Positions 32,499 through 41,134 of a stretch of DNA of 64,000 nucleotides are shown piece after piece (the stretch's first letter is position 1; each line of letters starts with the position of its first letter). Under the pieces are notes generated by a model that was given only the letters and a program-made list of their open reading frames with translations, did not search any database and was not told the DNA's origin. Where the stretch lies: NCBI RefSeq assembly GCF_016863295.1, contig NZ_BOOP01000019.1, positions 62,001 to 126,000 of the forward strand, read 5' to 3'. The translations under genes were made by a program, and so were the position numbers. The DNA comes from Planotetraspora phitsanulokensis. GTDB lineage: Bacteria > Actinomycetota > Actinomycetes > Streptosporangiales > Streptosporangiaceae.

Positions 32499-33713
32499 TC
32501 AGACGTTGATCAGACCGTGCGGGTCGAGGACGTACTTGCGCGCCGCGCCGTGGTCGAACTCCTCATAACCGTGCGGCGCCTGGTCGAGCGGCAGGACGGT
32601 CGGGTTGACCGCGTTCGCGATCTGCACGCGGTCGTTGAGTATCGCCATCATGAGCTTGCGGTGGTACCGCATCACCGGGCACTGGCCGGTGACGAACGCG
32701 TGCGCCTTGGCCCATCCCAGGCCCAGCCGGATCGACAGCGACCCCTCCTTGGCCGCCTCGTCCTTCGCTCCGGGATCGCCCGTGACGTACAGCCCGGGGA
32801 TGCCCAGCCTGCCGCCGGCCCTGGTGACCCGCATCAGCGAGTTGAGCACGGTGGCGGGCGCCTCCTCGCCTCCCGGGCCGTGTCCCTTCGCCTCGAAGCC
32901 GACCGCGTCGACGCCGCAGTCCACCTCGGGCACGCCGAGGATGTGATCGATCTGCTCGCCCGGGTCGCCGTCCGCCACGTTGACGGTCTCGCAGCCGAAG
33001 CTGTGCGCCTGGGCCAGCCGGTCCTTGTTGAGATCGCCGACGATGACCACGGCCGCCCCGAGGAACTGGGCCGAGCACGCCGCGGCGAGCCCCACCGGGC
33101 CGGCGCCCGCGATGTACACCGTCGACCCGCTGGTCACACCGGCGGAGACGCAGCCGTGGTAGCCCGTCGGGAAGATGTCCGCGAGCATGGCCAGGTCGAG
33201 GATCTTCTCCATCGCCTGATCCCTGTCGGGGAACCTGAGCAGGTTCCAATCGGCGTAGGGCACCAGGACGTACTCCGCCTGGCCGCCCGGCCAGCCGCCC
33301 ATGTCCACATAGCCGTAGGCCCCGCCCGGCTGCTCGGGGTTGACCCGCTCGCAGATGTGGGTGTCGCCCGCCTTGCAGTTGCGGCAGCGGCCGCACGCGA
33401 TGTTGAACGGCACCGACACCAGGTCGCCGACCTTGACGACCTCGACGTCGGGCCCGACCTCCACCACCTCACCGGTGATCTCGTGTCCGAGCACCAGCCC
33501 GGGCGGAGCGGTCGTGCGGCCCCTGACCATGTGCTGGTCGCTCCCGCAGATGTTGGTGGCGACCGGTCGCACGATCGCGCCGTGCCCGACCTTCCTGCCG
33601 ACGTTGGCCGGAGGCACCCCCGGTCCCTCTTTGAGCTCGAACTCGGGATAGTCGGTGTCGACGACCTCTACACGTCCTGGCCCCTCGTAGACGACAGCCT
33701 TGTTGCCCGGCAT
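32499..33713 (-). CDS. fdhA: Formaldehyde dehydrogenase, glutathione-independent (Zn MDR family)
   Basis: A 404-residue enzyme of the Pseudomonas putida FdhA type. Catalytic zinc ligands are in TNICGSDQHM and GHEITGEV. Structural zinc cysteines are in CGRCRNCKAGDTHIC. The NAD site is AGAGPVGLAAACSAQFLGA. It oxidises formaldehyde (dismutation also known in the family) to formate with tightly bound NAD. Start at 33713 (MPGNKAVVYEG) is supported by GGAAGG. Lying next to selBA and within 15 kb of a formate dehydrogenase, it could feed formate to that enzyme. Note: the symbol fdhA is also commonly used for formate dehydrogenase. Confidence 0.9.
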   Translation of the reverse strand: MPGNKAVVYEGPGRVEVVDTDYPEFELKEGPGVPPANVGRKVGHGAIVRPVATNICGSDQHMVRGRTTAPPGLVLGHEITGEVVEVGPDVEVVKVGDLVSVPFNIACGRCRNCKAGDTHICERVNPEQPGGAYGYVDMGGWPGGQAEYVLVPYADWNLLRFPDRDQAMEKILDLAMLADIFPTGYHGCVSAGVTSGSTVYIAGAGPVGLAAACSAQFLGAAVVIVGDLNKDRLAQAHSFGCETVNVADGDPGEQIDHILGVPEVDCGVDAVGFEAKGHGPGGEEAPATVLNSLMRVTRAGGRLGIPGLYVTGDPGAKDEAAKEGSLSIRLGLGWAKAHAFVTGQCPVMRYHRKLMMAILNDRVQIANAVNPTVLPLDQAPHGYEEFDHGAARKYVLDPHGLINV

Positions 33714-33846
33714 GATGGCGGCCTTCCTTCCTTGCCGAGACTCCGGCCGCCGCCTGCGACGAGCACGGGGGGTGGGGGGCGGCCGCGAGGCCGTCACCGG
33801 GCCCTCGGGCGACGACGGCCCCTTGAATCGACGGTATACCTGCCTG

Positions 33847-35607
33847 TCAGGAGCCGCCTACCCGGCATATGCGCAGGTAGTCGTCCACCCGTTCGGTGAA
33901 CCCGCGGCGGTCGAGATGCTCCAGGAGGGGCACCGCGACCCTGCGGCTGGTGCCCAGTGCGACCTTGGCCTGGCTGACCGTGAAGGGCTGCGGCAGCTCC
34001 GCCAGCACCGCCGCCGCCCGCGCGTCCGCGCCCGGGAGCAGCACGATCCCGTCGGCCACTCGCAGCAGCGCCCCGGCCCGTACGGCGGCGGCCACCTCTC
34101 GGGAGCCCAGGCCGAGAGTCGTGAGGCGTCCCGCCTCCGGCGCGAGGAAGGGGTGCTCGGACAACTCGGCTGCCAGCCGCTGAACGGCTCCGGCCACGGA
34201 CGCGGGAAGGCCGCCGGACGGTCCCGAGACGATCCGGCCGCCCGCCGTCTCCAGCGGGGGGCGGATGAGCGCGGTGACCAGCCTCCGGTCGGGCAGCTCC
34301 AGCTCGTGGCGGGCCGCCTCCAGTGGCATCCCCCGCTCGAGCGGGTGGTCGTCCCCGTGCCTGCGCACGGCCTCGGCCAGCCGTTCGCCCAGCCGGGACC
34401 AGTGGGCCGGGTCCGCGTACCAGTCCCCCTCCACCGGCGGGCCGGGGAGATCGCAGCCCATGGCCAGGAGTTGCTCGCCGCGGAGCAGACGGTGCACGCG
34501 GAGCAGGGACTCCGCGTCCAGGGTCGCCGCGGCGAGCTGGGTGGCGCGTGCCCGGGCCGCGCCCCGCCGTACCAGATCGGGCGGCCGCGGATCGAGGACC
34601 CGCGCCCCGGCGAGCACGCGCGGCGCCCGGTGTCCGCCGGGATCACGCAGCAGCAGGAGATCACCGAGGTGGAGCGGCACCCGCCGGCCGAGGCGCAGCC
34701 GCGCGACCTGGCCGCCGAGCGGCCGCACGTCGCACGTGATCGCCGCCGAGCCGATGTGGGCGGTCAGCCGCCTCGGCAGCGGACCGTCGAAGCCCGGCGC
34801 GGCGTGGATCCGCACGTCGACCAGGTCGGTCGAGGTCCAGGCGCCCGCGGTCACGAGGGCACGTCCCCGTTCCGGCGCGACCCTGCCCCGCAGATTGAGC
34901 GCCACCCTCGCCACGCCGGTCGCCGAGTCCACCGGCTCCTTCAGCGACTCCATGGCGCGAATCCGTACGGCCTCGCCGTCGATCTCCAACTCGTCGCCGG
35001 TGGAGACGCGGCCCGCTGGGAGCGTCCCCGTCACCACCGTCCCGCTGCCGCGCACGCTGAAGACCCGGTCGATCCACAACCGCACCGGCGCCCCGGGGTC
35101 GGGAGCGGGCAGGCCCGCCACCAGCCGGTCCAGCGCCGCCCGCAACTCGGCCAGGCCCTCACCCGTGCGACCACTCACGGCCAGCGCCTCCGCCTGACCG
35201 AGACCGCCCCGCGCCAGACGCGCCCGGGCGTCCAGGAGCGCGGGCCCGGGGTCGGCCAGGTCCGCGCGGGTCACGACCAGCAGGCCCAGCCGTACGCCGA
35301 GGGTCTCCAGCGCCACCAGGTGCTCCTCCGACTGGGGCATCCATCCCTCGTCGGCGGCCACCACGAACATCACGACCGGAACCGGGCCGACTCCGGCGAG
35401 CATCGTGCCGAGGAAGCGCTCGTGGCCGGGGACGTCGACGAAGGCGATCCGCTCCCCCGACGGCAGGGCTGTCCAGGCATGGCCGAGCTCGATCGTCAGC
35501 CCCCGCCTGCGCTCCTCCTCCAGCCGGTCGGGCTCCATCCCCGTGAGGGCCCTGACCAGGGTCGACTTCCCGTGGTCGACGTGGCCCGCGGTCGCGATGA
35601 CATGCAT
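33847..35607 (-). CDS. selB: Selenocysteine-specific elongation factor SelB
   Basis: A 586-residue translation GTPase delivering Sec-tRNA to UGA codons marked by a SECIS. G1 GHVDHGKST (residues 8-16), switch RGLTIELG, G3 DVPGHERF, and TRAD in place of NKxD. The EF-Tu-like domains II/III contain VFSVRGSGTVVTGTL. C-terminal winged-helix SECIS-binding repeats occupy the last 200 residues (HPFLAPEAGRLTTLGL, FTVSQAKVALGTSRRVAVPLLEHLDRRG). Its ATG overlaps the selA stop by one base. Its client in this window is the formate dehydrogenase gene at 46215-49388. Confidence 0.96.
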   Translation of the reverse strand: MHVIATAGHVDHGKSTLVRALTGMEPDRLEEERRRGLTIELGHAWTALPSGERIAFVDVPGHERFLGTMLAGVGPVPVVMFVVAADEGWMPQSEEHLVALETLGVRLGLLVVTRADLADPGPALLDARARLARGGLGQAEALAVSGRTGEGLAELRAALDRLVAGLPAPDPGAPVRLWIDRVFSVRGSGTVVTGTLPAGRVSTGDELEIDGEAVRIRAMESLKEPVDSATGVARVALNLRGRVAPERGRALVTAGAWTSTDLVDVRIHAAPGFDGPLPRRLTAHIGSAAITCDVRPLGGQVARLRLGRRVPLHLGDLLLLRDPGGHRAPRVLAGARVLDPRPPDLVRRGAARARATQLAAATLDAESLLRVHRLLRGEQLLAMGCDLPGPPVEGDWYADPAHWSRLGERLAEAVRRHGDDHPLERGMPLEAARHELELPDRRLVTALIRPPLETAGGRIVSGPSGGLPASVAGAVQRLAAELSEHPFLAPEAGRLTTLGLGSREVAAAVRAGALLRVADGIVLLPGADARAAAVLAELPQPFTVSQAKVALGTSRRVAVPLLEHLDRRGFTERVDDYLRICRVGGS

Positions 35608-36896
35608 CAGCGGCTCGCCGTCACCACGGCCCGCGCCACGTCGCCGTCCCGGTCCGCGGGGACGGCACGCAGGTCGAGCAGCAGCCTGCCGCCCTCCACC
35701 CGCCCCACGACGGGCGGATCCCCCGTCCGCAGCGGCGCCGCGAGCCGCTCCGGCAGGCTCACCGCCGCACTGGCCAGGCGCGCTCCGGGAGCCGCGCCGC
35801 CGCCCACGGTCGCCTCCGCCGGTACGGCTCTCGCGTCGATCCCCGACTTGGCCAGCACGCTCGCCAACGCCTGGGCGCGGTCGAGCAGCGCCCGAGAGTC
35901 CGCGTGCAGCGCCTGGTGGAGAGGGGTGACGGGACCCCGGAGGGTGGCCTCGAGCGCCGCGAGCGTCACCTTGCCGACCCGCAGCGCTCTAGCGAGCGGA
36001 TGCCGCCTGCACCGCTCGACGAGGTCGCGCCGCCCGAGCAGAAGCCCCGCCTGGGGACCGCCGAGGAGTTTGTCGGCGCTCGCCGTGACCAGGTGGGCGC
36101 CGGCCTTCAGGGTGCTCGTCGCGTCGGGCTCGCCGGGGAGGAGTGGCTCCCGCTCCAGCAGCCCCGAACCGATGTCCGACACGACCGGGACGCCGAGCCC
36201 GGCCAGCTCCGCCACTGCGGGCGAACCGGTGAACCCCTCGATCCTGAAGTTCGAGGGATGGACCTTGAGCACGAACCCGGTCTCCGGCCCCACGGCGGCG
36301 CGATAGTCGGCGAGCGCGGTGCGGTTGGTGGTGCCGACCTCGCGCAGGCGCGCCCCGGTCGAGACCAGGAGGTCGGGGATGCGGAAACCGTCCCCGATCT
36401 CCACCAGTTCGCCGCGGCTGATCACGATCTCCCGCCCCGCCGCGAGGGCGGTGGCGACCAGGACCAGCGCGGCGGCGTTGTTGTTGACCACGTGCACGTC
36501 GTCCGCCACGGGCACGGCGTCGGCGAGCGCCGCCAGGGCGGTCCTGCCGCGCCTGGCCCGGACGCCCGCGGCCAGGTCGAACTCCACGTCGACCGCACCC
36601 GCCGCCACGGCCGCGGCCTCGACGGCCGCCGGCGACAGGGGCGCCCTGCCGAGGTTGGTGTGGAGGAGCACCCCGGTCATGTTGATCACAGCACGCAGTC
36701 GGGCGGCGTGCCGGGGAAGGGCCGCCAGAGCCGCGTCGGCGACGTCCTCGGGCTCGATCTCGCCCTGCCGTACGCGCTGCTGGGCGGCGGCGACCGCGTC
36801 CTTGACCACGGCGCGGCCGAGCCGCTCCGCCGTCGCGGCCAGGCGCGGGTCGGCGAGCACGGCGTCGGTGCGCGGCACGCGCCTTCGTCGGTCCAC
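35607..36896 (-). CDS. selA: L-seryl-tRNA(Sec) selenium transferase SelA
   Basis: A 429-residue PLP enzyme converting Ser-tRNA(Sec) to Sec-tRNA(Sec) with selenophosphate. The PLP lysine is Lys276 in SADKLLGGPQAGLLLG. Other conserved blocks are NMTGVLLHTNLGRAPL, NNNAAALVLVATAL, SRGELVEIGDGFRIPDL and KVHPSNFRIEGF. GTG start. It forms an operon with selB. The order selA-selB, then selC and selD 6 kb away on the other side of a 5.5-kb insertion, suggests one ancestral selenium locus. Confidence 0.96.
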   Translation of the reverse strand: MDRRRRVPRTDAVLADPRLAATAERLGRAVVKDAVAAAQQRVRQGEIEPEDVADAALAALPRHAARLRAVINMTGVLLHTNLGRAPLSPAAVEAAAVAAGAVDVEFDLAAGVRARRGRTALAALADAVPVADDVHVVNNNAAALVLVATALAAGREIVISRGELVEIGDGFRIPDLLVSTGARLREVGTTNRTALADYRAAVGPETGFVLKVHPSNFRIEGFTGSPAVAELAGLGVPVVSDIGSGLLEREPLLPGEPDATSTLKAGAHLVTASADKLLGGPQAGLLLGRRDLVERCRRHPLARALRVGKVTLAALEATLRGPVTPLHQALHADSRALLDRAQALASVLAKSGIDARAVPAEATVGGGAAPGARLASAAVSLPERLAAPLRTGDPPVVGRVEGGRLLLDLRAVPADRDGDVARAVVTASR

Positions 36897-37201
36897 ACCT
36901 CAACGTACAAGCGCCATCCCGCTTCACCTGGGAAGACGCGCAGCCTCTGCCTGATGACGGACGGCGGTTCGGAGGTGGATCAGACAAGCGGCGATGCGAA
37001 CACCCGGCCTCCGGACGGGTGAGGCACATGCTCACCACCGCCTCGCCGTTGGTGAGCGTCGCGGTGATGTCGGGTTCCTCAACTGGAGGTCAGGCCGCTG
37101 AAAGCACTTTGCAAGCGGCCCGGCTTATCACTGGTGATGCAAGCCCCGACCCGACTCCGGAATTCTCCCGTCATCACCCCTATGTATGAAAAGGATGAAT
37201 C
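36897..37201. other. Non-coding interval (305 bp) upstream of selA and the lipoprotein
   Basis: This is a shared divergent promoter region. It contains a small inverted repeat GGTGAG/CTCACC at 37018-37036 and a less GC-rich stretch just upstream of 37202. No gene is evident. Confidence 0.45.
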
Positions 37202-37714
37202 ATGAACGTCTTCAAAAAGTTCACGCAGGCGGCGATTCTCGCCGGCGCGCTGGCGTTGGTCACGGCTTGCGGAGGCGGCGGTGGCTCGGAAGATTCCAGC
37301 CCGGTCGGCCTGCCCGGTGTGGAAGCCCCCGCCGGGGAAGGCTCCGGAAACAGCGACGGCAGCTGCGATTTCCTTACCGAGAACGAGGTCGCCGACGTGA
37401 TCGGCCCGAATGACGGCGGCCAGCACGACTACATGTTCGGCGGATGCGTCTGGACGGCCTCAAGCGCCAAGGACGGCATCAACGAGGCGATTTACGCGGC
37501 GGTGCTGCCCAAGGCGCAGTACGAGTCCGTGGCCGAAATCGGGGAGCCGCTGGGCGGATTCGTCGAGGGCGCCACGTACGACGAGACGCACGGCGAGCTG
37601 TGGTTCCCTTGCCGTGGCGGGGACTACTGCGGGATCAAGGTGAGAACCGCCAGCTCGGATGGGCGCCAAGAGGCCGGGCTGGGATTGGCAAAGATCCTTC
37701 AGGGCCGTGTATAG
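37202..37714 (+). CDS. DUF3558-like secreted lipoprotein
   Basis: A 170-residue lipoprotein. The signal is MNVFKKFTQAAILAGALALV ending in the lipobox VTAC-GGG. A Gly/Pro-rich spacer leads to a small domain with four Cys (SCDFLTENEVADVIGP, GGCVWTASS, FPCRGGDYCGIKV). The CDFLTENEVADVIG opening resembles DUF3558-type lipoproteins of actinobacteria. The ATG has an AAGGAT site. Its stop is 25 bp before the left tRNA-Sec repeat, so it lies just outside the putative island. Confidence 0.8.
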   Translation: MNVFKKFTQAAILAGALALVTACGGGGGSEDSSPVGLPGVEAPAGEGSGNSDGSCDFLTENEVADVIGPNDGGQHDYMFGGCVWTASSAKDGINEAIYAAVLPKAQYESVAEIGEPLGGFVEGATYDETHGELWFPCRGGDYCGIKVRTASSDGRQEAGLGLAKILQGRV

Positions 37715-37738
37715 GACATCTCAGACGGTACGCGGCGG

Positions 37739-37847
37739 AGCCATCGCGCCCACGCTCCGGGCGTCACCGCAGGTAGATGCACATGGCGGAGGCGGACGGG
37801 AATCGAACCCGCCAGGCCGAGGACCTCGGCCTCGTCGGTTTCGAAGA
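37739..37847 (-). repeat. Left 109-bp direct repeat: 3' half of tRNA-Sec plus flank (attL-like)
   Basis: It aligns with 43209-43317 with four mismatches (three at 37779-37781, in the 3' flank just outside the CCA end; one in the anticodon loop). It contains the T-arm, the long variable arm and the CCA end (37784-37786) of tRNA-Sec. The sequence beyond 37847 cannot complete the cloverleaf, so it is a tRNA remnant. Confidence 0.75.
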
Positions 37848-37878
37848 CAGCTGCTGCCGTCATCGGCTGACGTCGGCA

Positions 37879-37941
37879 ACCGTTGGTTGTCGTTGACTGT
37901 GCTGCTCTGCCGGGAAAAAGACCGTTGGTTGTCGTTGACTG
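37879..37941. repeat. Pair of 21-bp perfect direct repeats next to the left tRNA remnant
   Basis: A 21-bp sequence starting ACCGTTGGTTGTCG occurs identically at 37879-37899 and 37921-37941 (period 42 bp), 31 bp inside the putative element. Direct repeats beside an att core resemble arm-type binding sites of tyrosine integrases; that role is inference. Confidence 0.65.
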
Positions 37942-38092
37942 CGACCGGTTGTCTTCGGGCCTGTTGTGCCCATCGTGTTCCCATCGGGAACCGATCAGCC
38001 GTCCGGCTGGAGGCCGACGGCTTGGGGCATCCAGCATCACGATCGGACGACTCCCCCGTCCGCCGACCCGCTTCACGGCATGATCGGCAGCT

Positions 38093-38533
38093 TTGGACGA
38101 CTGGGCCAAGGTGATCGACTCGATCGCCGGGCTGGTGGATGCAATCGCCTGGCCATTAGCCGTCATCGTCGCCGTGTGGCTGATCATGCGCCGGCACCGC
38201 AACGCGATAGAGCGCCTGATCGACCGCATCACGAAAGTGGGCTTCCCGGGAGGCGAGATCGACCTCTCCGGAGTAATCGCCGGCAAAGAGGCCCAGGTGG
38301 AGGAACTAGAGCAAGAGGTTGTGGCACCTGACCGCGACGAAGAGGAGCGGCGGGAGGCGGCGCGCCGACTGGCCGCAGAAGCGGAAGAGCTGGGCCGAAT
38401 CCGAGAAATCCGCACCGTGTATGTGGACCCCTCGCGACTGGACGCCCTAAAAACGTATCGCTTCCTGGCAGCCCTCTCTCAGTCGTCTAGCGACGATCCG
38501 CCCGCCGAAGCCCCAGTCGGGAAGCCTTCGTAG
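38093..38533 (+). CDS. Membrane-anchored coiled-coil hypothetical protein
   Basis: A 146-residue protein: one N-terminal membrane segment (IAWPLAVIVAVWLIM, about residues 18-33), a basic stop-transfer RRHRNAIERLIDRIT, and a long charged helix likely to be coiled coil (EELEQEVVAPDRDEEERREAARRL region). The C-terminal part ends with an Ala/Pro/Ser tail. No family assigned. The start is a weak TTG without a clear ribosome-binding site, so the true N-terminus is uncertain. First gene inside the putative selC island. Confidence 0.6.
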   Translation: MDDWAKVIDSIAGLVDAIAWPLAVIVAVWLIMRRHRNAIERLIDRITKVGFPGGEIDLSGVIAGKEAQVEELEQEVVAPDRDEEERREAARRLAAEAEELGRIREIRTVYVDPSRLDALKTYRFLAALSQSSSDDPPAEAPVGKPS

Positions 38534-38839
38534 CTCGCCCGGTTACCCGCCGCAGCAGCCGTACAGCCAGGGCGGCTACGGCGGGGGCGGCTACCCCGAT
38601 GCCGGGTACGTGCAGGCGCCGCCGTACGGTCAACCTGGTTACCCGCCGCCTGGCTACCCACCTCCCGGGTACGCGCAGCCGTACCCCCAGCAGCCGATGC
38701 AGGTGCAGCAAGTCGACAAGTCGGTCACCAAGCCCGCGTGGACGGTCGGCCAGACGCCATCATCGTCAGGGCCGGGATGGCGTGGCCGTTCATCTGGCTC
38801 AGCCGGCGCAGCAAGACCACAGTCACCCGCCACCGGTAG
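38534..38839 (+). pseudogene. Remnant of a Gly/Tyr/Pro-rich small membrane protein
   Basis: Without an in-frame start, the sequence from 38541 encodes GYPPQQPYSQGGYGGGGYPD and further PPGY-type repeats, then QQVDKSVTKPAWTVGQT. At about 38758 the coherent frame shifts to one encoding AGMAWPFIWLSRRSKTTVT and a stop at 38839. The intact relative would have a Pro/Tyr-rich N-terminus and a short membrane region. Both a missing 5' end and an internal deletion are visible. Confidence 0.6.
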
Positions 38840-39002
38840 GTGCCGACACTCCTTGTAGGCAGGCGGCCCGCCGGGAACCTGCCGGCCCCAGGTAGGGACG
38901 GACCATCAACGGCGCGGAAGATAGCGGCCCGGATGACGGCCGAGGAACCAGGTGAATCATTCGGAGAAGCAGCGGATCGGCCGAGGTCGGCGTTCATATG
39001 AC

Positions 39003-39575
39003 ATGGACGGTGAAACCTTACGACTGACGGAGCGGGTGCCCCAGGCGCCCGCTCCGTCGGTCCTGACCCCCGACTCCCCCGACGTCGAGTTGGTCGCCCT
39101 CTACCGCGACCACCGGCTCGACCTGGTCCGACTGGCGGTGCTCCTCGTCGGCGACCAGGAGACGGCCGAGGACATCGTGCAGGACGTGTTCGCACGACTG
39201 CACGGCAAGTGGCGGCCGGGCGTCACGACACTCGCCTACGTGAGGACCTGTGTCCTTAACGCCGCCCGATCGGTGCTCCGCCGCAGGGCGGTCGCCTTGC
39301 GGCGGGCCGAGCGGGCCACGGACCTGGTCGACTCGGCGGAGACCGCCGCGTTGATCGGAGAGTCACGACGAGAGGTGCTTCTGGCGCTCAGCCGGCTGCC
39401 GCGCCGCCAGCGAGAGGCCCTGGTCCTGCGCTACTACCTCGACCTGCCCGAGGCCGAGATCGCGGAGATCATGCGCGTCAGGCGGAGCACGGTCAGGTCC
39501 ACGACCGCGCGGGCTCTGGCCAGATTGCTCCGCGAACTGGGCGACGTACAAGACGAATCCGGAGAGAACCCATGA
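39003..39575 (+). CDS. ECF/SigE-type RNA polymerase sigma factor
   Basis: A 190-residue sigma factor. Region 2: ALYRDHRLDLVRLAVLLVGD, then ETAEDIVQDVFARLHGKW. Region 4: LSRLPRRQREALVLRYYLDL, then EAEIAEIMRVRRSTVRSTTA. Start at 39003 is at the conserved beginning; an in-frame ATG at 38952 lacks support. Its stop overlaps the start of the next gene (ATGA), so the two are co-translated. It probably directs transcription of its own operon and unknown targets. Confidence 0.88.
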   Translation: MDGETLRLTERVPQAPAPSVLTPDSPDVELVALYRDHRLDLVRLAVLLVGDQETAEDIVQDVFARLHGKWRPGVTTLAYVRTCVLNAARSVLRRRAVALRRAERATDLVDSAETAALIGESRREVLLALSRLPRRQREALVLRYYLDLPEAEIAEIMRVRRSTVRSTTARALARLLRELGDVQDESGENP

Positions 39576-40228
39576 GCGACATCGAGGATCGGCTGCGCGA
39601 CGCCATGGCGGCCCGTGCGCGGACCGTCCGGGACGACGACCTCCCGTTGCCCGCACCGCGTACCGCCGGAACAGGCCGAGTCAAGATCGCCGCCGCGGCT
39701 CTCGCCGTCACTGTGACGGCTTTCGGGTTGGTACGGCTGGCGTCACCGGCCCCGGAACCGCAGGAGGAGACCACCCTCGCCGTGTCCCTGAGCGCCGTCG
39801 AGTCATCCGGTAGGCCTGTGGTGTCGGTCTTCCTCTGCATGGAGAACGACGTCTTCGCGAGTTGCAAGGGCGGCAAGGCAACCGATGCGGAACGGGAGAA
39901 GCTTCGGCGGGCGCTGGAAAGACGGCCCGATGTGGAAGTCGTCTCCTTCGAAGATCAGCAACACGCATGGGAGAACTTCCGCAGGAACATGACCGACAAG
40001 CCGGAACTCCTCCGGACGGTCGTAGCGTCGGACCTGTCCGAGTCCTTCCGCGTCCAGATCAGGCCGGATGCGGACTTCTCCGCCGTGGCCCGTGCCGCGA
40101 GCGAGTTCCCCGGCGTGTCCAACAGCGTCGACGGTGCCTGCATCGCCGACAGCCTCTCCGCGTGGGGATCCGTCAAGAGGTGGCTGGGATCGAAGGACGA
40201 GTGTTCCTTCGGGGGCACAGGACGGTGA
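39572..40228 (+). CDS. Single-pass membrane protein with an FtsX-like extracellular domain, partner of the sigma factor
   Basis: A 218-residue protein. A short cytoplasmic N-terminus (IEDRLRDAMAARARTVRDDD) precedes one membrane segment (VKIAAAALAVTVTAFGLVRLA, about 37-57). The extracellular part reads VSVFLCMENDV, ATDAEREKLRRALERRPDVE, EVVSFEDQQHAWENF, SESFRVQIRPDADFSAVARA and FPGVSNSVDG, which matches the pattern of the FtsX extracellular domain that in FtsEX contacts cell-wall hydrolases. Coupling to a sigma gene and a short cytoplasmic tail suggest an anti-sigma or co-sensor role; no zinc-binding anti-sigma motif is present. Confidence 0.7.
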   Translation: MSDIEDRLRDAMAARARTVRDDDLPLPAPRTAGTGRVKIAAAALAVTVTAFGLVRLASPAPEPQEETTLAVSLSAVESSGRPVVSVFLCMENDVFASCKGGKATDAEREKLRRALERRPDVEVVSFEDQQHAWENFRRNMTDKPELLRTVVASDLSESFRVQIRPDADFSAVARAASEFPGVSNSVDGACIADSLSAWGSVKRWLGSKDECSFGGTGR

Positions 40229-40332
40229 CCCGGACCATCTGCTGAATTCAAGAGGATGCGGTCTGTCCATCGGCCGCGATGTCCGGCGCCGGGATGAATC
40301 GTTTCCGGTGCCAGAGCGGGCAGCATGGCGCC

Positions 40333-40559
40333 ATGCGACGCCGCGAATACGCCGGTCCTGTGGCGGTGCGCGCCATGCAGGCCCTGGCCGTCCAGAGTTT
40401 CCCGGCGACGGGATACCGGCACATCGGGGACCTCACCTGGAACTGGTGCCTGTCCCTCGACAGGGAAGGGGAATGCCCGACGGCGATCTGGACCCACGGG
40501 GACCGGACACTGGCGTGGGGGTGGCCCCGGGCGACAGCCGAGCAACCCGGGGGAAGACG
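40333..40559 (+). pseudogene. 5' fragment of a GNAT-type acetyltransferase gene
   Basis: Frame from ATG 40333 encodes MQALAVQSFPATGYRHIGDL, then TWNWCLSLDREGECPTAIW and THGDRTLAWGWPRA, resembling the N-terminus of actinobacterial GNAT proteins. After about 70 residues the similarity stops and the next intact gene begins at 40560 in another frame. The acetyl-CoA-binding half is absent, so the gene is truncated. Confidence 0.5.
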
Positions 40560-40841
40560 ATGGCCGAGTCGACGTACGCGTTTCCGGCAGACCTACTCCA
40601 GGCGCAGCGTGACTTCTTCGCGGCCGAGGCCCGCGTGAAGGAACTCTGCGACGCCCTGCCGTCGTCGATCGACGTCGCCAACATGGAGGCCGAGATCACC
40701 GACGAGCAGCGGGAAGCTCTCCAGGCGGCCCGCGCGGAACAGCTGGACCTCGTCATGAAGCTCCACAGGCACGAATGGTGGAGCACCGTCGACAACCGGC
40801 ACCTAGCGGGGCTCGAACTCCGGAAGGCAGCCAAGGCCTGA
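40560..40841 (+). CDS. Small helical hypothetical protein
   Basis: A 93-residue protein, highly helical and heptad-like (LLQAQRDFFAAEARVKEL, then IDVANMEAEITDEQREALQA, then ARAEQLDLVMKLHRHEWW). No cysteine, signal or membrane segment. The ATG is preceded by GGGGGAAG. Function unknown. It overlaps the end of the GNAT remnant, so it may have been brought there by the same rearrangement. Confidence 0.55.
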   Translation: MAESTYAFPADLLQAQRDFFAAEARVKELCDALPSSIDVANMEAEITDEQREALQAARAEQLDLVMKLHRHEWWSTVDNRHLAGLELRKAAKA

Positions 40842-40852
40842 GGCCTGACGGT

Positions 40853-41038
40853 TCAGACTTCGATCGCCTCGGCCTCCGCGCGGAGACGCAGCGCCTGCTC
40901 TGCCACCTCGGCTGGCACGATAGCGGCCGTCCGACGGTCGCCGTCGTCGAGGATGAAGGTGAGCGGCCCCGCGGGCCCGGGCTTCTCCAGCGAGGTCTGA
41001 CAGCTTCGCGGCGGCCTGGTCGACGTCGAGCTCTTCCA
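40853..41038 (-). pseudogene. Frameshifted antitoxin-like (Phd/YefM-type) small gene
   Basis: From ATG 41038 the frame encodes MEELDVDQAAAKLSDLAGEA. The conserved second half, GPLTFILDDGDRRTAAIVPA followed by EVAEQALRLRAEAEAIEV and a stop, lies in another frame. Joined across one frameshift near 40980, the product would be a roughly 60-residue protein of the antitoxin/prevent-host-death pattern (A..LS.LV, then ...R.AAIV). No toxin gene is adjacent. Confidence 0.5.
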
Positions 41039-41134
41039 TGGCCGGACCGTAACTCTTGGCTCTGGTGATGCCAATGGGAACGCCCGTTCGGCTACCGGGC
41101 AGGCAACTCCACGACCTCGACGAGATCGGCCAGG

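Noticed and set aside
37784-37847. Second functional tRNA gene
   Set aside because: Only the 3' half matches; the sequence beyond the anticodon loop cannot form the D-arm or acceptor stem, and the anticodon loop carries a substitution.
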